Of a DNA stretch of 64,000 bases, positions 20,901 through 33,900 are shown piece after piece. Source of the stretch: Azolla pinnata (taxonomy: Eukaryota > Streptophyta > Polypodiopsida > Salviniales > Salviniaceae). The first letter of the stretch is position 1; each line of letters begins with the position of its first letter. The notes under the pieces are model-generated. The model searched no databases and was not told where the DNA came from. It saw only the letters and a list, made by a program, of their open reading frames with translations. The stretch is from NCBI GenBank assembly GCA_037176905.1, contig JBBBWG010030753.1, forward strand, positions 39,660 to 103,659, written 5' to 3'. The position numbers were made by a program, and so were the translations under genes.

Positions 20901-21824
20901 AATTACAACAATCTGAGATTTTATCCTTCCAATTACCAGTAAAATGGTTCGAACTGCAACGGTATTTTCGTCGAAAATGACGAATTCAGACCATTGTAGA
21001 AATCCATCGCAAATGTTTACACCGTTTTAAGTTGCCAATTGTCTTTTTTTTCTCAGTATGATTTAGAACAAAGAATATGGTTGCCACAAATTAATGACGC
21101 AGGGTTTAGGGTTTAGCATTTAGGCTGGAGAATAACTAACCCTTAAAACAGAGAGATCAGTTAAAAGTTAAATATGATCTAAAACTGTAACCATATCTGC
21201 GATGCGTATGTGCAAGCATTTAGAGTTTTTCAGTGGTGTGCTATGATGTCAATCGACGCTACATAAAGATTTTACTGAGGGTAAAAAATTCGGCAAAATT
21301 TCATCAATAATCTCTTCTCCTACATGCACAAAGAAGAAAGTGTTTTTGTTTTCTTTATTCTTTTTAGCAGTGTCTAACACTTCAGTACAAGATGTAAAAA
21401 AAAAAAGGGAAGAGAAAAATATGGATTCTATTGCCTGTAAACAGAGAGAGGCATCATGGTTCAATACTTCATTTTTCTCTTTTCTTCATGAACCCTCTTG
21501 TTTTTCAACCTTGTACACACTCAAGACTGCATTCAGAAACATGTGCTATCAGCTTGAAGCACGACATCTAAATTTTGCCTGATGTTTGTTATTTCTTCTA
21601 TCTTTGGTTTTGTTTGTCTTCTTCATTTTGGTTACTTTATTTCATTAGTTCATTTTATGTTTCTTTTAGTAACTAGAAGTTATACACAGAGTTTCCTTCT
21701 TGTTTGAATGCAGGAAAAGAGATCTCTCGTTACTCGATTATGTTCTTTTGAAGGGAAAAACTGAAAAGAAAAGTCAATCGACGAGGAAACGGTTTTAGAT
21801 CTTACGTGACGTCAGTTGTGTCAG
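20900..21824. other. intergenic, no gene seen
   Basis: Holds a TAGGGTTTAGGGTTT stretch near 21103. The part next to 21825 is presumably the MSL 3' UTR. Nothing else recognised. Confidence 0.5.
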
Positions 21825-24800
21825 CTATACAGCTTTCATCATAGGAATCCCAGTGACAGTTATCTCTTGACTTGGCAGTTGGTATCCTATATTGAGATCC
21901 TCTAATTGTTGTTTCAGAAAAAGCAGCATGTTGCTTCGTCGTTGAAATCTCTCACCCATGTCCTGATCCAAAAACACAGGATGATGATAATTTAAACATG
22001 TACCGCTTTGTTCTTTCATAAAAAAAATATTCGTAGCAGCTTTATTCATATAATTCATTAACAAGATTGTACCATTTCTTAAGTAATAATACAATTTTAT
22101 AACAATCACCTATAAACCCTAACGATGGATTATGTGAAGAATGCCCCACTTTTTCCTGGATGGGTTTGTCAATGAATGTACCAACCCCGAGTAACACAAT
22201 CAAAAGGATAGTATAAAAGCAATATATACAACACCAGCCATAACCTGTAGCCTCTTAATAAGAAGGGCTGAGATGAGCCCTGCAATCTGCATACAATTGG
22301 AGTATATGCGGCATGCTATGATTTAAAGTGGCGTGATCAAGTTGAGAGAAGTCGAAAGTAAAAGATAATTGATACATACAACACACATTATTGGATCAGT
22401 GAAACAAGCATTTATTTTATTACATTTCCTGCATTCAGCTGTTGTGAAAGAAATGTAAGGCATAGATCATGGCAAACCTGATAGTTGATTCGATGCCTCA
22501 TCCAAATCATCATGTTTACTTTGTTACAATCAATAACCTTATCGCATAAAATACGGAAATCAGGATACCAAAACTGTGGCAAACTCTCAATGTATCTTTG
22601 CATCCTCTCCTTTAGTATCCCTAGTTTCTCAACAGGAGTTTTCATGTGTATCTGGAAGTCGATGGCATCACCCATATCTGGACTTCGGTAGTAATTTACG
22701 AGTGTCTTCTGGGTAAGAATAGAATTCGGGTAATATATCTTCTCGTTTATAGGCCTGAAGCAACAACATGAAACCGCTTAAGGAGAACAAACCATGATGC
22801 AAAACAAGATATGTACATGTTTAAATATGGATAGTCTGGGAAGACGATGGATGACGCCTCCTAAGTTTGGGAATGACGATTTCTTGATGCCAGGTCACTG
22901 TCCCTGTATTGGTGCTCAGATCTTAATCCTTTTCATTCTTTTTCCTTCTAACAAGTTTTCTTGCAAATAATCTGGCTAGTTTTGTGATTCAAAGCACCAA
23001 CCACAGTTCAAGATGGATCTGAGATCTCACATTAGCTAGGTTTGAGTATACATGATATCATTGCCCAAAAGCGAGATTAAGAGTGACATTCTAACTGATC
23101 CCCTTAGGAGTTTGTTTAACGAGGACACGGATCCACTCATGTTGGTCTTCTCCATTTCTTTGTAGATTGAATGGTCTTTCATGATACATTATTATAGGGT
23201 TGCATTTTCTATCTCACTTCTATCATGGTGTGTGGTGCTATTCATGGACCAGCAGGAATGATTCCTCATGACATCCAGTAAATATCTTTTTTTTGAGTTT
23301 CTTTGAAACCAAGCATATAATATTACACGACAACTGCATCCCAATGGAAGTGACAATGTCTTCTCTTCAGTTTTCATGTTAAATGGGCAATAATCACATG
23401 CTTACCCTAGAAAAATGGTATTGAGGATGTTCATCTCCTGCATTAGAACATGAGCTATGTCAATGATCATTCCACTATAGCATTTAGCAATTAAAAAACT
23501 TAAAATTGTATCAGTAAGTGGTAATGCTCAGACTATATAAGTTTAGGATTATGGCTTCAAATCAATTATCAATAACAGCAGTGTGACATTTATCATAAGT
23601 TATACACCACCTAGAAGCTTTCAATGCATGCAAAATAAAAGAAGCCAGAAGCACTCTATGAAATTACAAGATAGGGATAGTTCAACGTTTAATTAGAGAG
23701 AACTGGACAAATACCTCAACGATCATACTCTGTCCATCAACGAAAATTCTATCACCCACATCAAATGGGTGTACAACAAATAGGAATACGAGAGCTTCGA
23801 ATGTTGATCTTGCAGAATTTCCAAAAATAAATACAGATGGAATGAATACTGATGTGAAAAACACCAGAAGTTTTGAAGTTTCAATGCCAAAAATAAGAAG
23901 GAACACAATAATCAAAGCTAAAGATAGCACCTGAAATAGATCAATAAAACAAAAAATATCATGTAAGTTCATTGCCCTGAATAGCACATTAGATTCTCTA
24001 TTGAAAAGATTTCACTTACAAAATTGAGAACTTTATGCAGCTTTGCAATAACAGTTTTGCTATCATTTAGTGTCAATGCCAAGGCACGGCGCTCAGTCAA
24101 AACCGATATCACCCAGTTGGTTAGTGCTTTCTTAGTTATTTCTCCGGATTCATTGATTTGAAAAAGTGAGAAGGCTCTTATCGCTTCATCTTCAGGTAGA
24201 AAATACAGGAAATCCTTAATAGTGAGACATTTTTTGCCAGGCTGAGCCATATTATAAAATATCTGGAAATCAAAACAGATTTTGACATCATCATGATTAC
24301 TGCTCAGCTCAGAAAGTCATTTTTCAGAGTACTTCAATTTATATAAGAGAGAAGTTCTAACCTGTTTAGCTGCCGCCTTTGCCTGAACTTCACTGCTAAT
24401 CTCTCCGTCCTTTTTCTCTTTTGACATGATGGAAGAGTATGTAGAGACATTTGTCTTCCGGATAACCTTCATTAAACTTTTCAGCGTCCACACAGAAACA
24501 GTCTACATCACCCAATAACATGCTACTATATGTTAAACATTCCTTAAAGCTTTGAGCTAAGCCAAGAGTATATCCAAAGAATTTCATATCATATAAAAGG
24601 AAGCAGATCTTATCATACATCGGAGGTTAGCTCTTGGATCTTGCTTTCCTCAACAGGAAGAGTTCTTTCCATGATAGTTTTTTGCCTCTTTAACGTATGT
24701 GAATCTGAGGAAACTGGTTCAGGAAGGTCTCCTACTTCAACAGCAGTATATGCAGGAGTTTCTCCCTCGCTGGAAACAATTTTTGCATCAGAAGATTGAT

Positions 24801-26580
24801 CTTTCGTTTTGTTATAATCTTCATCTGTTGATTGTTTCTGGCTTTCATCACTTCTGGACCCAGCTTTCATTGTAGGAGGACCTGACAACACTTCTAGAAT
24901 GTGTTGATTGAATATACATTCTTGAATCCTGTCAAAATAAGCTTTTCGATGGAAGTTATTTGCTGCTATTTTTACAGCCAGAACCTTGATCATCAATGAG
25001 ACTGAAGCAGTGAATAAACACCAGAGGATCTGTGTAAAATTGAAGATTTGTTAATGAAAACTGTGAAAGATAAGGCAAAGAAAGGAGCAACAAAGACTCG
25101 GTTCCGCAAAAACCTTAGTCAAAATATTGACAAGCAAATTGTCTTCTAGGCCGAAGAAGATGCTCTCCCAAACAGCAAGAATCAATGCTAGCCACATACA
25201 ATTTTTCACAGATCCTCTTAACCCATACACAAAGTATAGCACTCTTTTCTTCAATGCATATTGTCTTGCGATCACCATTTCCACCAGCTTCATGAAGAAT
25301 AAGAGATAAGCTCATGTTAATAAATTACCAAGTTTCTTATACAAAAAGCTTCTTTTCTCCAGAACTAGGTCACCTTAGCATGTAATTTATCTCCATAGAA
25401 TGCATATGCAATAACTGTTAGATTAAATAACACAAAGCATAGATGTTTCATCTATCGAAGATAACCACGTGCCTAGAAATCTGAAGATTTAGTATACAGA
25501 TGCCTAGAAACATTGTTGCAAAAATATATAAAAATCAGATAAGATAAGTCTTTCTTAGGTACTATGCATCTAGCTACGCACCATGGTAACAATGCAGATT
25601 TTTTATCAACAGCAGCATGTTCAGAATAAATGTACCTTAACGACCCAGCCAGACAATAGGTGGCCACAGAAAATCACAAGAACAAGTGAATCCCAGCGCC
25701 ATAAATGGAGAGTGAAGAAGATTGTGTCTCTTAATAGACCTATTTTATAAGAAAGTGGTAAAAAGGCTATCAAGATAAGAAGGAAAATGAGCTGTAGATA
25801 AAAAAGCCACATATTCTCCTTCAATTTCTTCTTTTTCTTGGCTGGAATACCATCCTCATCCACAATCTCACATTCTTCATCTAGCATTTGATCCTGTGCA
25901 TTGTTCTCTGAATCGCCACCACCAACATCATCTAATTCATCCTCTCCCTTTGAATTTCGTTCGTCATTGGATGCATTCAGAGATTTGGTTCGATTAAGAG
26001 CAGTTGATCTGCAATGTGTGAGTTGTCTCTGCATTGCCGGTGTGAGACGGGGTGTATCTTGCAGCCTTGTTCGGTTCCTACTAGGCGTCATAGATAATCT
26101 TTTAAGAAGTGTCGGAAGCTCTTTTTCTTGGCTATCGCTATCACTATCGCTTGACATATCATCTTGTGCCATATCAAAGTGAGTTCTCGGATCAGATTTA
26201 GCCTTGCGGCGACCAATATTAGTACTACCTAAATCATGTGATTTCGGACTCTCAACCTTTTTAGAAGAAACTTGTGAATCATTTGCATTCGAAGCACTAT
26301 CTTTCCCTTCAGATATGCTTGTTATAAAATCATTCTGTCCCCCTGCTGCTGCAATAACGACATAAGGAAATGTTTGACTATCTCCACCAAAATCGCAATC
26401 CATCAATGTAGTATCTTCTTCTTTATGTACAGCTTTCAGAGCCACATCATTCTCTGCCTTTTTAGTTGTATCCTCGATATCTTGAGGGCTGCCTAGTGTG
26501 TTTCCTTCTTCTTTATGTGTATCTGCCAGGACTATATGCTTCTCTGCATCATTGATATTTTCTGTGCTGCTCGTTGACAT
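21825..26580 (-). CDS. MSL: MscS-like mechanosensitive ion channel, plasma-membrane type (MSL4-10 group)
   Basis: Nine coding exons, all GT-AG and in phase: 26580-25636, 25287-25114, 25029-24619, 24502-24362, 24262-24020, 23930-23715, 23437-23406, 22754-22478, 21962-21825 (858 residues). The protein should gate ion flow on membrane tension. Residues 1-250 are a polar, acidic cytosolic N-terminus. Six membrane spans follow, at about 257-277, 295-312, 341-358, 374-395, 640-660 and 663-685. Conserved blocks are VLYFVYGLRGSVKNC, the loop AYFDRIQECIFNQHILEVLS, NWVISVLTERRALALTLND, the MscS core FLFVVHPFDVGDR with VDGQSMIVEEMNIL, and SPDMGDAIDFQIHMKTPVEK near the end. Length is typical for MSL10-like proteins. 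Exon 7 is only 32 nt. The ATG at 26580 is the first in the open frame; a non-coding leader probably lies upstream, ending at donor-like CAG|GTAAG sites near 27277-27590. Which MSL paralogue it matches cannot be told. Confidence 0.93.
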
Positions 26581-27120
26581 TGTTTACTTGACGAAATGTG
26601 GAATGCCTTTCTCGAAAAGAGCAAAGACGAAATAGCGCAGCATATTGGAAAATATCTCATTTACACCAAAAAATGCTCGCCATAAGACCTGCAAAAAATC
26701 AATCCATAGATTGATACAATAACTACACAAGATTCATAGAGCGGTGCAATATTGTAACTTTTTCTCAATGTAACATTTCTAAGCCTAAAACTCTCCTGCA
26801 ACGAAAACTAATCTGATAATTTTCTGTGCCAGTTTACAGTACATCTTAATCTCCTATCCCATTTTACAATATGTAAGTAGGAAAATATCCCCTAAACAAT
26901 ATTTACATCTCGCAATGCATATCCATACAGATACAAACATCGATAAGTCTACATGTGCACAAACACACGCATATGCATGCAATCTGAATGCATACATAGA
27001 CATGCTTATCATATGGGCACATAAACGTGAATCTGGGTGCACCTGTATGCATGCAAGCAAGGATACAAAAAGAGTGTATAGATGCATGCGTGCATCCATG
27101 CACGGAGACAGATCCGAATG

Positions 27121-27600
27121 GGTTAACCTTCGGAACTGCCCAGGGTTGTCTCCATGCATGATGAATGCACGCATGGATCCGCAATCGTATGCATACACCT
27201 ATGCATGCATGTTCGGTACAAAGATACCCAATGAAACAAGTCATGACGATGGAATCGTCGAGGCAATCGATCTTACCTGCTGCTCCCGTAACTGCCCAGG
27301 GTTGTCTCCATGCAGGGATGCACGCGTGGATCCGCAATCGTATGCATACACCTATGCATGCATGCATGTTTGGTACAAAGATACCCGATAAAACAAGTCA
27401 TGACGATGGAATCGCCGAGGCAATCGATCTTTACCTGCTGCTCCGGTAAATGCCCAGGGTTGTCTCCATGCATGGATGCAGGCATGGATCCCGCAATGGT
27501 ATGCACACACCTATGCATGCATGTTTGGTACAAAGATACCCGATAAAACAAGTCATGACGATGGGAATCGCCGAGGCAATCGATCTTACCTGCTGCTCTA
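27121..27600. repeat. three tandem ~157-bp copies of a putative leader segment with splice donor
   Basis: Copies start near 27132, 27288 and 27444, each with TGCCCAGGGTTGTCTCCATG, TATGCATGCATG, GATACCCGATAAAACAAGTC and GCAATCGATCTTACCTGCTG. On the minus strand each copy reads GAGCAGCAG|GTAAG or |GTAAA, a good donor, with exon ends at 27590, 27435 and 27277. That fits a 5' leader exon of the MSL gene whose junction was triplicated. Transcription of the leader is inferred, not seen. Confidence 0.8.
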
Positions 27601-27774
27601 CGGGAGCGAGACGAAGGAGGCCACATCTTCTGACCTCTCAGCGAGAAGCAGAGATGCAGAGACGGAGGCAGCGATGGAATGGAGGGACTCTTCTTCTTGC
27701 CTCTCTTCATTTTCGGTTTCGAGTTCATCGTCTCTCTGCAGAGAGTCGCCATTGTTCCTGGTTTTCTCTTTTAA

Positions 27775-28580
27775 TTTAATTATTTAAATTATTTATTTTG
27801 ACTGATTTATTATACTCAACTCAATTATTTATTTATTATACTTGCTCATTTTTACTAGTTTAATTATTTAATTAATTATTTTGACTAAATTATTATACTC
27901 AATTCAACTATTTAATCATTATACTTGCTCATTTTTACTAATTTAGGTATTTACTTATTTATTTGTACTAGTTTATTATACTCAATTCAATTATTTATTT
28001 ATTATACTTGCTCATTTTTACTCATTTAATTAATTACTTATTTATTTTTAAATTATACTCAATTCAATTATTTATTTATTATACTTGCTCATTTTTACTC
28101 ATTTAATTAATTATTTATTTATTTTTACTAATTTATTATACTCAATTCAATTAATTATTTATTATATTATACTTGCTCATTTTTACTAGTTTAATTATTT
28201 AATTATTTATTTTTACTAATTTATTATACTCAATCAACTATTTAATTATTATACTTACTCGTTTTTACTAATTTAATTATTTATTTATTTATTTTTACTA
28301 ATTTATTATACTCAAATCAATTATTTAATTATTATACCTACTCATTTTTACTAGTTTAATTATTTAATTATATATTTTTACTAATTTAATTATTTAATTA
28401 TTTAGTTTTAGTAATTTATTATACTCAAATCAATTATTTAATTATTAAGCGTACTCATTTTTACTAGTTTAATTATTTAATTATTTATTTGTACTTATTT
28501 AATTATTATACTCAATCCAATTATTTAATTATTATACTTGCTCATTTTTACTAATTTAATTATTTTTATTAATTTATTAA
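27775..28580. repeat. AT-rich ~83-bp tandem array, about 9 copies
   Basis: Each unit has TATACTTGCTCATTTTTACT, then AATTATTTAATTATTTAT, CTAATTTATTATACTCAAT and CAATTATTTATTTAT. Units start near 27835, 27918, 28000, 28083, 28165, 28250, 28333, 28446 and 28533. Confidence 0.88.
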
Positions 28581-28589
28581 TTATTTTAA

Positions 28590-28975
28590 ATAAGGAAAGA
28601 ATACAAAAAAAAACGCCTACCAAAATTACCAATTGACATTTTAGCGCCTGCTAAAATAAACAATTAGAGATTGACGCCTACTCTTGTAATCGATTCCCAC
28701 CGATTGATCCTAATCGATTCCCTTACTATATCTGATTGACAAATGTTAGTAATTCTAGAATCTGATTAATCTGATCGACACGTTAATTTGGTGTTAATCA
28801 AGTGATCGAGCATTGATCGACTAGTTAATTTGATGCTAATTGAACTCGCGGTTAATCAATTTGGTGTCAGTCATTCGATTGCGCATTAATTTGGTAATTT
28901 CCAGTTTTGGTAGGCATTTAATGTAATTTATAAATTTGGCAGGCGTTTTGTTCTAGTAATTTTTCCCGTATTTAC
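28590..28975. mobile_element. non-autonomous TIR element (MITE-like), ~385 bp
   Basis: Imperfect terminal inverted repeats of about 60-70 bp. The left end reads AAGGAAAGAATAC, then AAAACGCCTACCAAAATTA. The right end, reverse-complemented, reads CGGGAAAAATTAC, then AAAACGCCTGCCAAATTTA, and both continue with ACATT and a second GCCT.CYAAAA block. No coding capacity. The interior (CGATTCCCTTACTATAT, TTCTAGAATCTGATTAA) matches the flanks of the 31-bp satellite at 5.2-6.1 kb. A clean target-site duplication is not obvious because the left flank is an AT-rich array. The class is unassigned: plain DNA-transposon derivative or other TIR repeat. Confidence 0.65.
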
Positions 28976-29099
28976 GCATGTATTTCCATTTTATGCCGTT
29001 ATTATTTCCCCTGTTTTTTATTTATTTGTCTTAATTTTTTTTCTTTAAATGCCAATTCTTTCAGCTCGAGAACAGGATAAGGGCAGGCAAGGAGGACCA

Positions 29100-29345
29100 T
29101 CAGATTAGGGAAATATTGTTATCACTAATACAGTTATCTGCCATGGTTTTCTAGGGTTTACAATGGGAGTGTTAGTTCTTTGATTATTAGTGCTAATACA
29201 ACTAGCTGCTAAGATTTTTTTTAGGGTTTAGGGTTTTAGGGTTAAAGATGGGAGTGCTAGTTTCTTTGCCCTTGTAGGACCAATACAGTTAGCTGTTACG
29301 GTTTTTTTAGGGTTCCAGGTTTCAAGGTTTAAGTTGGGAGTGTTG
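29100..29345. repeat. ~90-bp repeat, three diverged copies
   Basis: Each copy holds NTAATACAGTTANCTGNYA, then TTTTNTAGGGTTT and GGGAGTGNTAGTTCTTTG. The middle copy has extra TTTAGGG units. Confidence 0.65.
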
Positions 29346-29985
29346 GGAATCGAACCATTGTAATCGTTGTTAAAAGAAATGTTTTCCGGATGAACTAGAT
29401 TAAGTGTTTCGATCAGAAGGTCATCGAACATTGTCGTTAAGAATTGGCAACATCTTGGTTCAGGAAGGCTTGGGCTGAACTAACCTGTCCAATTGCGAAA
29501 AACAAGTAAAACCCTAATTCCCTGAACATAGAGCTTAGCTCAATGCTGAAGAAAACAGAAGATCTCTTGTTGGATGAGTTCATATCTCTTAGACAAAAGA
29601 CATTGTTACTACCTATTACTTGCAACTTGTTTATTGACAAAAATATACCATAACGTAATATTTTGAGAGCTGTTAATTAACTTCTTGTTGTTTTCTGGTT
29701 CACGTATGAATGCAAAGCGGGTGGGCATGGTAAGGAGAGATAGGCTATATAAGGGGCTCTCGCCCTCATTATTAAACCAATTCAAATCGAATTGTCACGG
29801 CTGAAAGCTCCTCAACGATGATGGACTCATACGACAAGAACATGACAAGAAGAAAACCAACAAGATAAGAACGAAACGATTAAACATGATATTACCATAA
29901 GACTTGGAGTATAAGAGCGCCTGGTCGGGATGCGTCAAACGAAACGATTCCGTCGATAACGAATATTCTCTCAAAGATGCTTTCT
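29346..29985. other. upstream region of the receptor kinase, possible TATA site
   Basis: No gene supported. GGCTATATAAGGGGCTCTC at about 29742-29760 looks like a plant TATA box on the plus strand, about 1.2 kb before the kinase start codon. Whether it drives that gene is not shown. Confidence 0.35.
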
Positions 29986-29989
29986 TCGT

Positions 29990-30825
29990 AGAGGATCGCT
30001 CCCGCGCAGGTTTTTTCGTGCCGAAGAAGATTCTCTCGGCGACGCTTCCCGCCCTCGATGGGTCGATCTCGGGCACACGATTCTCGCGACGAAAGATTCC
30101 CCCGCGGTTTCGACCATCTCGGCGGAAGATTCTCCCCGACCGGACCACCGTCGCGACGGAAGATTCCCCCGTGGTTTCGACCATCTCGGCGGAAGATTCT
30201 CCCCGACCGGACCACCATTGCGACGGAAGCTTCCTCCGTGGCTCGACCATCTCGGCGGAAAGATTCCCACGTGCAAGTCCGCGCGGAGATCCTGCGGGCG
30301 AGAGATCCCCGCATCCAGCGCTCATCCGGGATCGAGAATCTCCGGACGATTCTCCGGAGGAAGATCCCCGCTCGAAATCCGTCCGCGGAATCTACAGACG
30401 AAGAAAGATCCCCGCATCCCGGGGCAATCGAAATCCGTCCGCGGAATCTACAGAAGAAAAAAGATTCCCGCATCCCGGGGCAATATTCGGCGAGATTCCG
30501 ATCCTCCGGAAGATTCCGTTCCCCCGAAAGATTCCCTAGATTGCATCCGAGATTCCGATCCTCCGGAGGATTCTACGAGATTCCGATCGTCTGTAGATTC
30601 CATCCTCCGGAGAATATCCGATCCATCCCGCAGAATCTACGAGATTCCCGGGATGGAAGATCCGATCCTCCAGAGAGATTTCGTTCCTCCGGCGAGATTC
30701 CGACCCTCCGGAAGATTCCGATCCTCCGGCGAGATTCCGATCCTCCGGAAGATTCCGATCCTCCGGAAGATTCCCTAGATTCCCTAGATTCCCTAGATTC
30801 CCTCCGAGTTCTTCTTTCCCGGGGT
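29990..30825. repeat. GC-rich tandem repeats ahead of the receptor kinase
   Basis: Three nested series occur. A 68-bp unit with TTTCGACCATCTCGGCGGAA has about 2.5 copies (about 30085-30265). A ~60-bp unit with GAAATCCGTCCGCGGAATCT has two copies (30378-30480). A ~20-24-bp unit GATTCCGATCCTCCGG(A/C) fills 30500-30770, ending in four TAGATTCCC units. Open frames on both strands (up to 356 codons) are Arg/Pro/Ser-rich and follow the repeats, so I treat them as non-coding. Confidence 0.8.
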
Positions 30826-30959
30826 TCTATTTTGAAGAAAAACAAACTCGTGTTTGGACTCCTTCTCTTTGGGTGTGTTGAACTGTTCCGCGAGCCAGAA
30901 GATCTGCTGCAGCTTCCATCGTTCCTCCCTCTCTGCTGTTTCTTCCTTGCCCATTCACC

Positions 30960-33900
30960 ATGGATTCGGCGTTCCCTCGCCCGCACATCGTCGCTGTCAG
31001 ATTCGTTCCGAGCTTGGACATGCTCATCTCGCTGCTGCTTTGTTCTGGGTTCATCGGCTTCTCACATGCAGCCGCCATCACCGACCCTGGTGAAGGTACT
31101 TCAAGAGTTCCCCCCCCCTCTTTTCTAGGAAGATATGACGTTCCTGTACAACCGATCGAGTATTTAGACGAGATTCCTGTTTTGTATTTCCTGCCGTTTC
31201 CTTCTTTGAAGAAAGCTTCTTGGTAAAGCTCAAGGACATGAGATCCCTAGGATTTGGATGTTACTCCTTTGTTCTTTTAGAAGGATGTAGGGTATGCAAG
31301 AGGCACGAGTGCTCTTTCAGTTTCTGCACGAGGTAATTTGAGAGTTTAAAGGCTTTGAATACAAAAGGGCTTTAGATCATATTTGTGTTTTTCTTTCTTC
31401 TTCTTGAACAAAGGGGCTCATGGAGTGGATGATGTGGAACACAACAGATAAGGTGCTAATTTGGCAATGAGCTTTGTGCGAGTTGTTAAGGTGGAGGAAC
31501 ACATCGAAAGTTTGTAATATTAGGGGCTTTGGACAAGAAAGAAGAGGGCAAAATGATCTTTACAGAAAGAACGAGAAAATGTGTTAAAATGTTTTCACAT
31601 TTCAAACTAGAATTGATGTAAGTAAACACAAGTTCTGAAAGAAGGAAAGAAAGAGAGAAATATTATCATTACTAGGGCTGAAATCAGTATATGCAACAAA
31701 TAATGATTATGCTTATGGTGGGTAAACTCAGGGTTTCCATACTGAAACGTGTCAATGTCTTAGGTTCCCGAAAACTTTACCATGATAATGATACAATGAT
31801 GCATTTGCAATTGTTATATGCACCAAATCTATTACACATTTGTTGAGGTAGCGGCAGAAATTGGTATATATGACAAATCGTAACATATTGTGTGGATAAT
31901 CTCATGTTTACTAAGTATTTAACATGATAATAAGACCTGAGTTAGCCTTAGATGTAAAAGCAAGGGTGTTAGAGGAACCCTCGCCACAGGCACTTAAAAC
32001 AAAGAATTTACTCTTCTTTATAAGTTCCTTCCATTGCTGGTGACTTTCTCATTTTTCCAGCAAGACTTTGTTTGAAGGGGGATAGCCACTCCTTGCTTCC
32101 TTTCTGAGTTGGGGCTGTACTATTGTCTTAACCATGTTTTACTAACCCACCCACAAAATTCGAATATCTATTTTCTCACCAATTTATGGCTGTGCACTTT
32201 TAGATGCTAACTAATAATTAAGAAAAACATAATAGAAGGTAGACAAAAGAAAGGAAAGAGGAGTGCCAGACCACCCGACTACTCCCCTAGTGACAACTTG
32301 AGACAGATCAAAGTCCTTCATCGGTGTGCCATAGCAGCGAGGACAAGCAAAGATTGGACCTTGGGTTTTGTGATGATCTAACGTATATACCCAATGGAGT
32401 CATAGCCACACTGCAAAGCCTTGACATAAGTCAAGCCAGAAAGCAGTCAGCCTCCTTATATAAGCAGAAACTCTTAGGTCTGGCATGTCCACACGCTTGA
32501 CTACTATATGTGAAATGGTCAAGTGGTAAACACGTCACAAATATCTCTTGTTGTAGAATTAATATATTCAATTTATACTCTCGTTCCTTCTCAAGTACAT
32601 GCTCGTCATGAAACTAGAAAATACTATTGAAAATCCGTCTCACGGTCAGTTAAGGTTAAGCCAGTAACAGACATCTCTTGCCTTGTCACCTATAACATTA
32701 TCTCTTTCTCACTGCTATATCAATGCAGAGAGTATGTTTTCTAGTTCTTATATAGCAGAGAGTATGTTTTCTTTTCTGGTTCCTTTGTTTCCACATTATA
32801 TGTCACATTATCTTAGTTCTGTTTCTCATCCTTGACGTACTGTTTTTCTCTCACAGTGGATTCTTTAAAGATAATTGCAACTAAGCTGAATATTTCGGAC
32901 TGGAACTTAAGTACTGATCCTTGTGCAACATGGAGTTCAAATACAGCTCCGTCTATAACATGCAACTGTGATAATACTACCTGTCATGTTATGGAACTGT
33001 AAGGTTCTGAATGCAATCTAGAATCTGGAAAGAAAAGACAAAAAATCGTTCTGCCAGAGTTAAAGTGTTTCAAATGCTTCATGTTTTAAGGACTGCTTCT
33101 TGTGCTTCTTAGGAACTTATTTAACCTAAGTTTGGTAGCAGAGATACCGCTTGAAATTTTGAACCTGACTCGAATAAACACATTGTAAGTATAACATAAC
33201 GCTTTACTATGTCTGATGCTATATCCAACTGAAAATAATATTACACTTTGGAGCAGGCACTTGAGGCAGAACTTTTTCTATGGTGGAATACCTAGTCAAC
33301 TTGGTAGTATGTCATCGTTAATAACTATGTGGGTACAGGTTGTACTAAATAAAATTTCATCATGGTTTATGAAACTAACTTTGTTATTCACTGCAGAGAC
33401 ATAGGGGTGAACCAATTGTCCGGTTTCATACCCACCAGCCTGGGAAATCTAAGCACCTTACAGAATTTGTGAGTGCTTTGTCAAAAACGAAATTGATTTG
33501 GTAGTATACAATCACGTCAAACCAGCTTATATATGCTATAAGACACAAAATAGAGTAATAGCCAAACACAAAAAAGGGTAATGATACATAATGTTTGTGA
33601 GTCACATCACATATAATCCAGAATCTCTAATGGAAGAGAACTGCACAAAGTTTATATAAAATAACAAGAAGAGGATATAAGTTGTGAAATGATTCAAGTC
33701 TTACTAAATTTCACAAATGTATGAAGTTCATGAATTGGAAAATTAGTAAAACTTTCTTTGAACGATATGATTCCATGAATTGGGTTCCTTGTTCCTATAA
33801 TTTCCTTCGATTGGATTACACAAGTGAAATGAGACGAGTTTTAGGAGTGAAGATTACTAGAGTGAACCTGAGTACTAGCTTCTCATTGATTCTATCATTC

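Noticed and set aside
26854-27787. Cys/His/Met-rich frames on both strands near 27 kb
   Set aside because: Caused by TGCATGCA-rich tandem copies; the splice-donor reading is simpler.
30058-31128. 356-codon frame upstream of and overlapping the kinase start
   Set aside because: Arg/Pro/Ser-rich and driven by the GC-rich repeats; the signal peptide of the kinase is in another frame.
31950-32530. Possible inserted element in kinase intron 1
   Set aside because: Composition differs from the rest of the intron, but I find no terminal repeats, coding sequence or target-site duplication.
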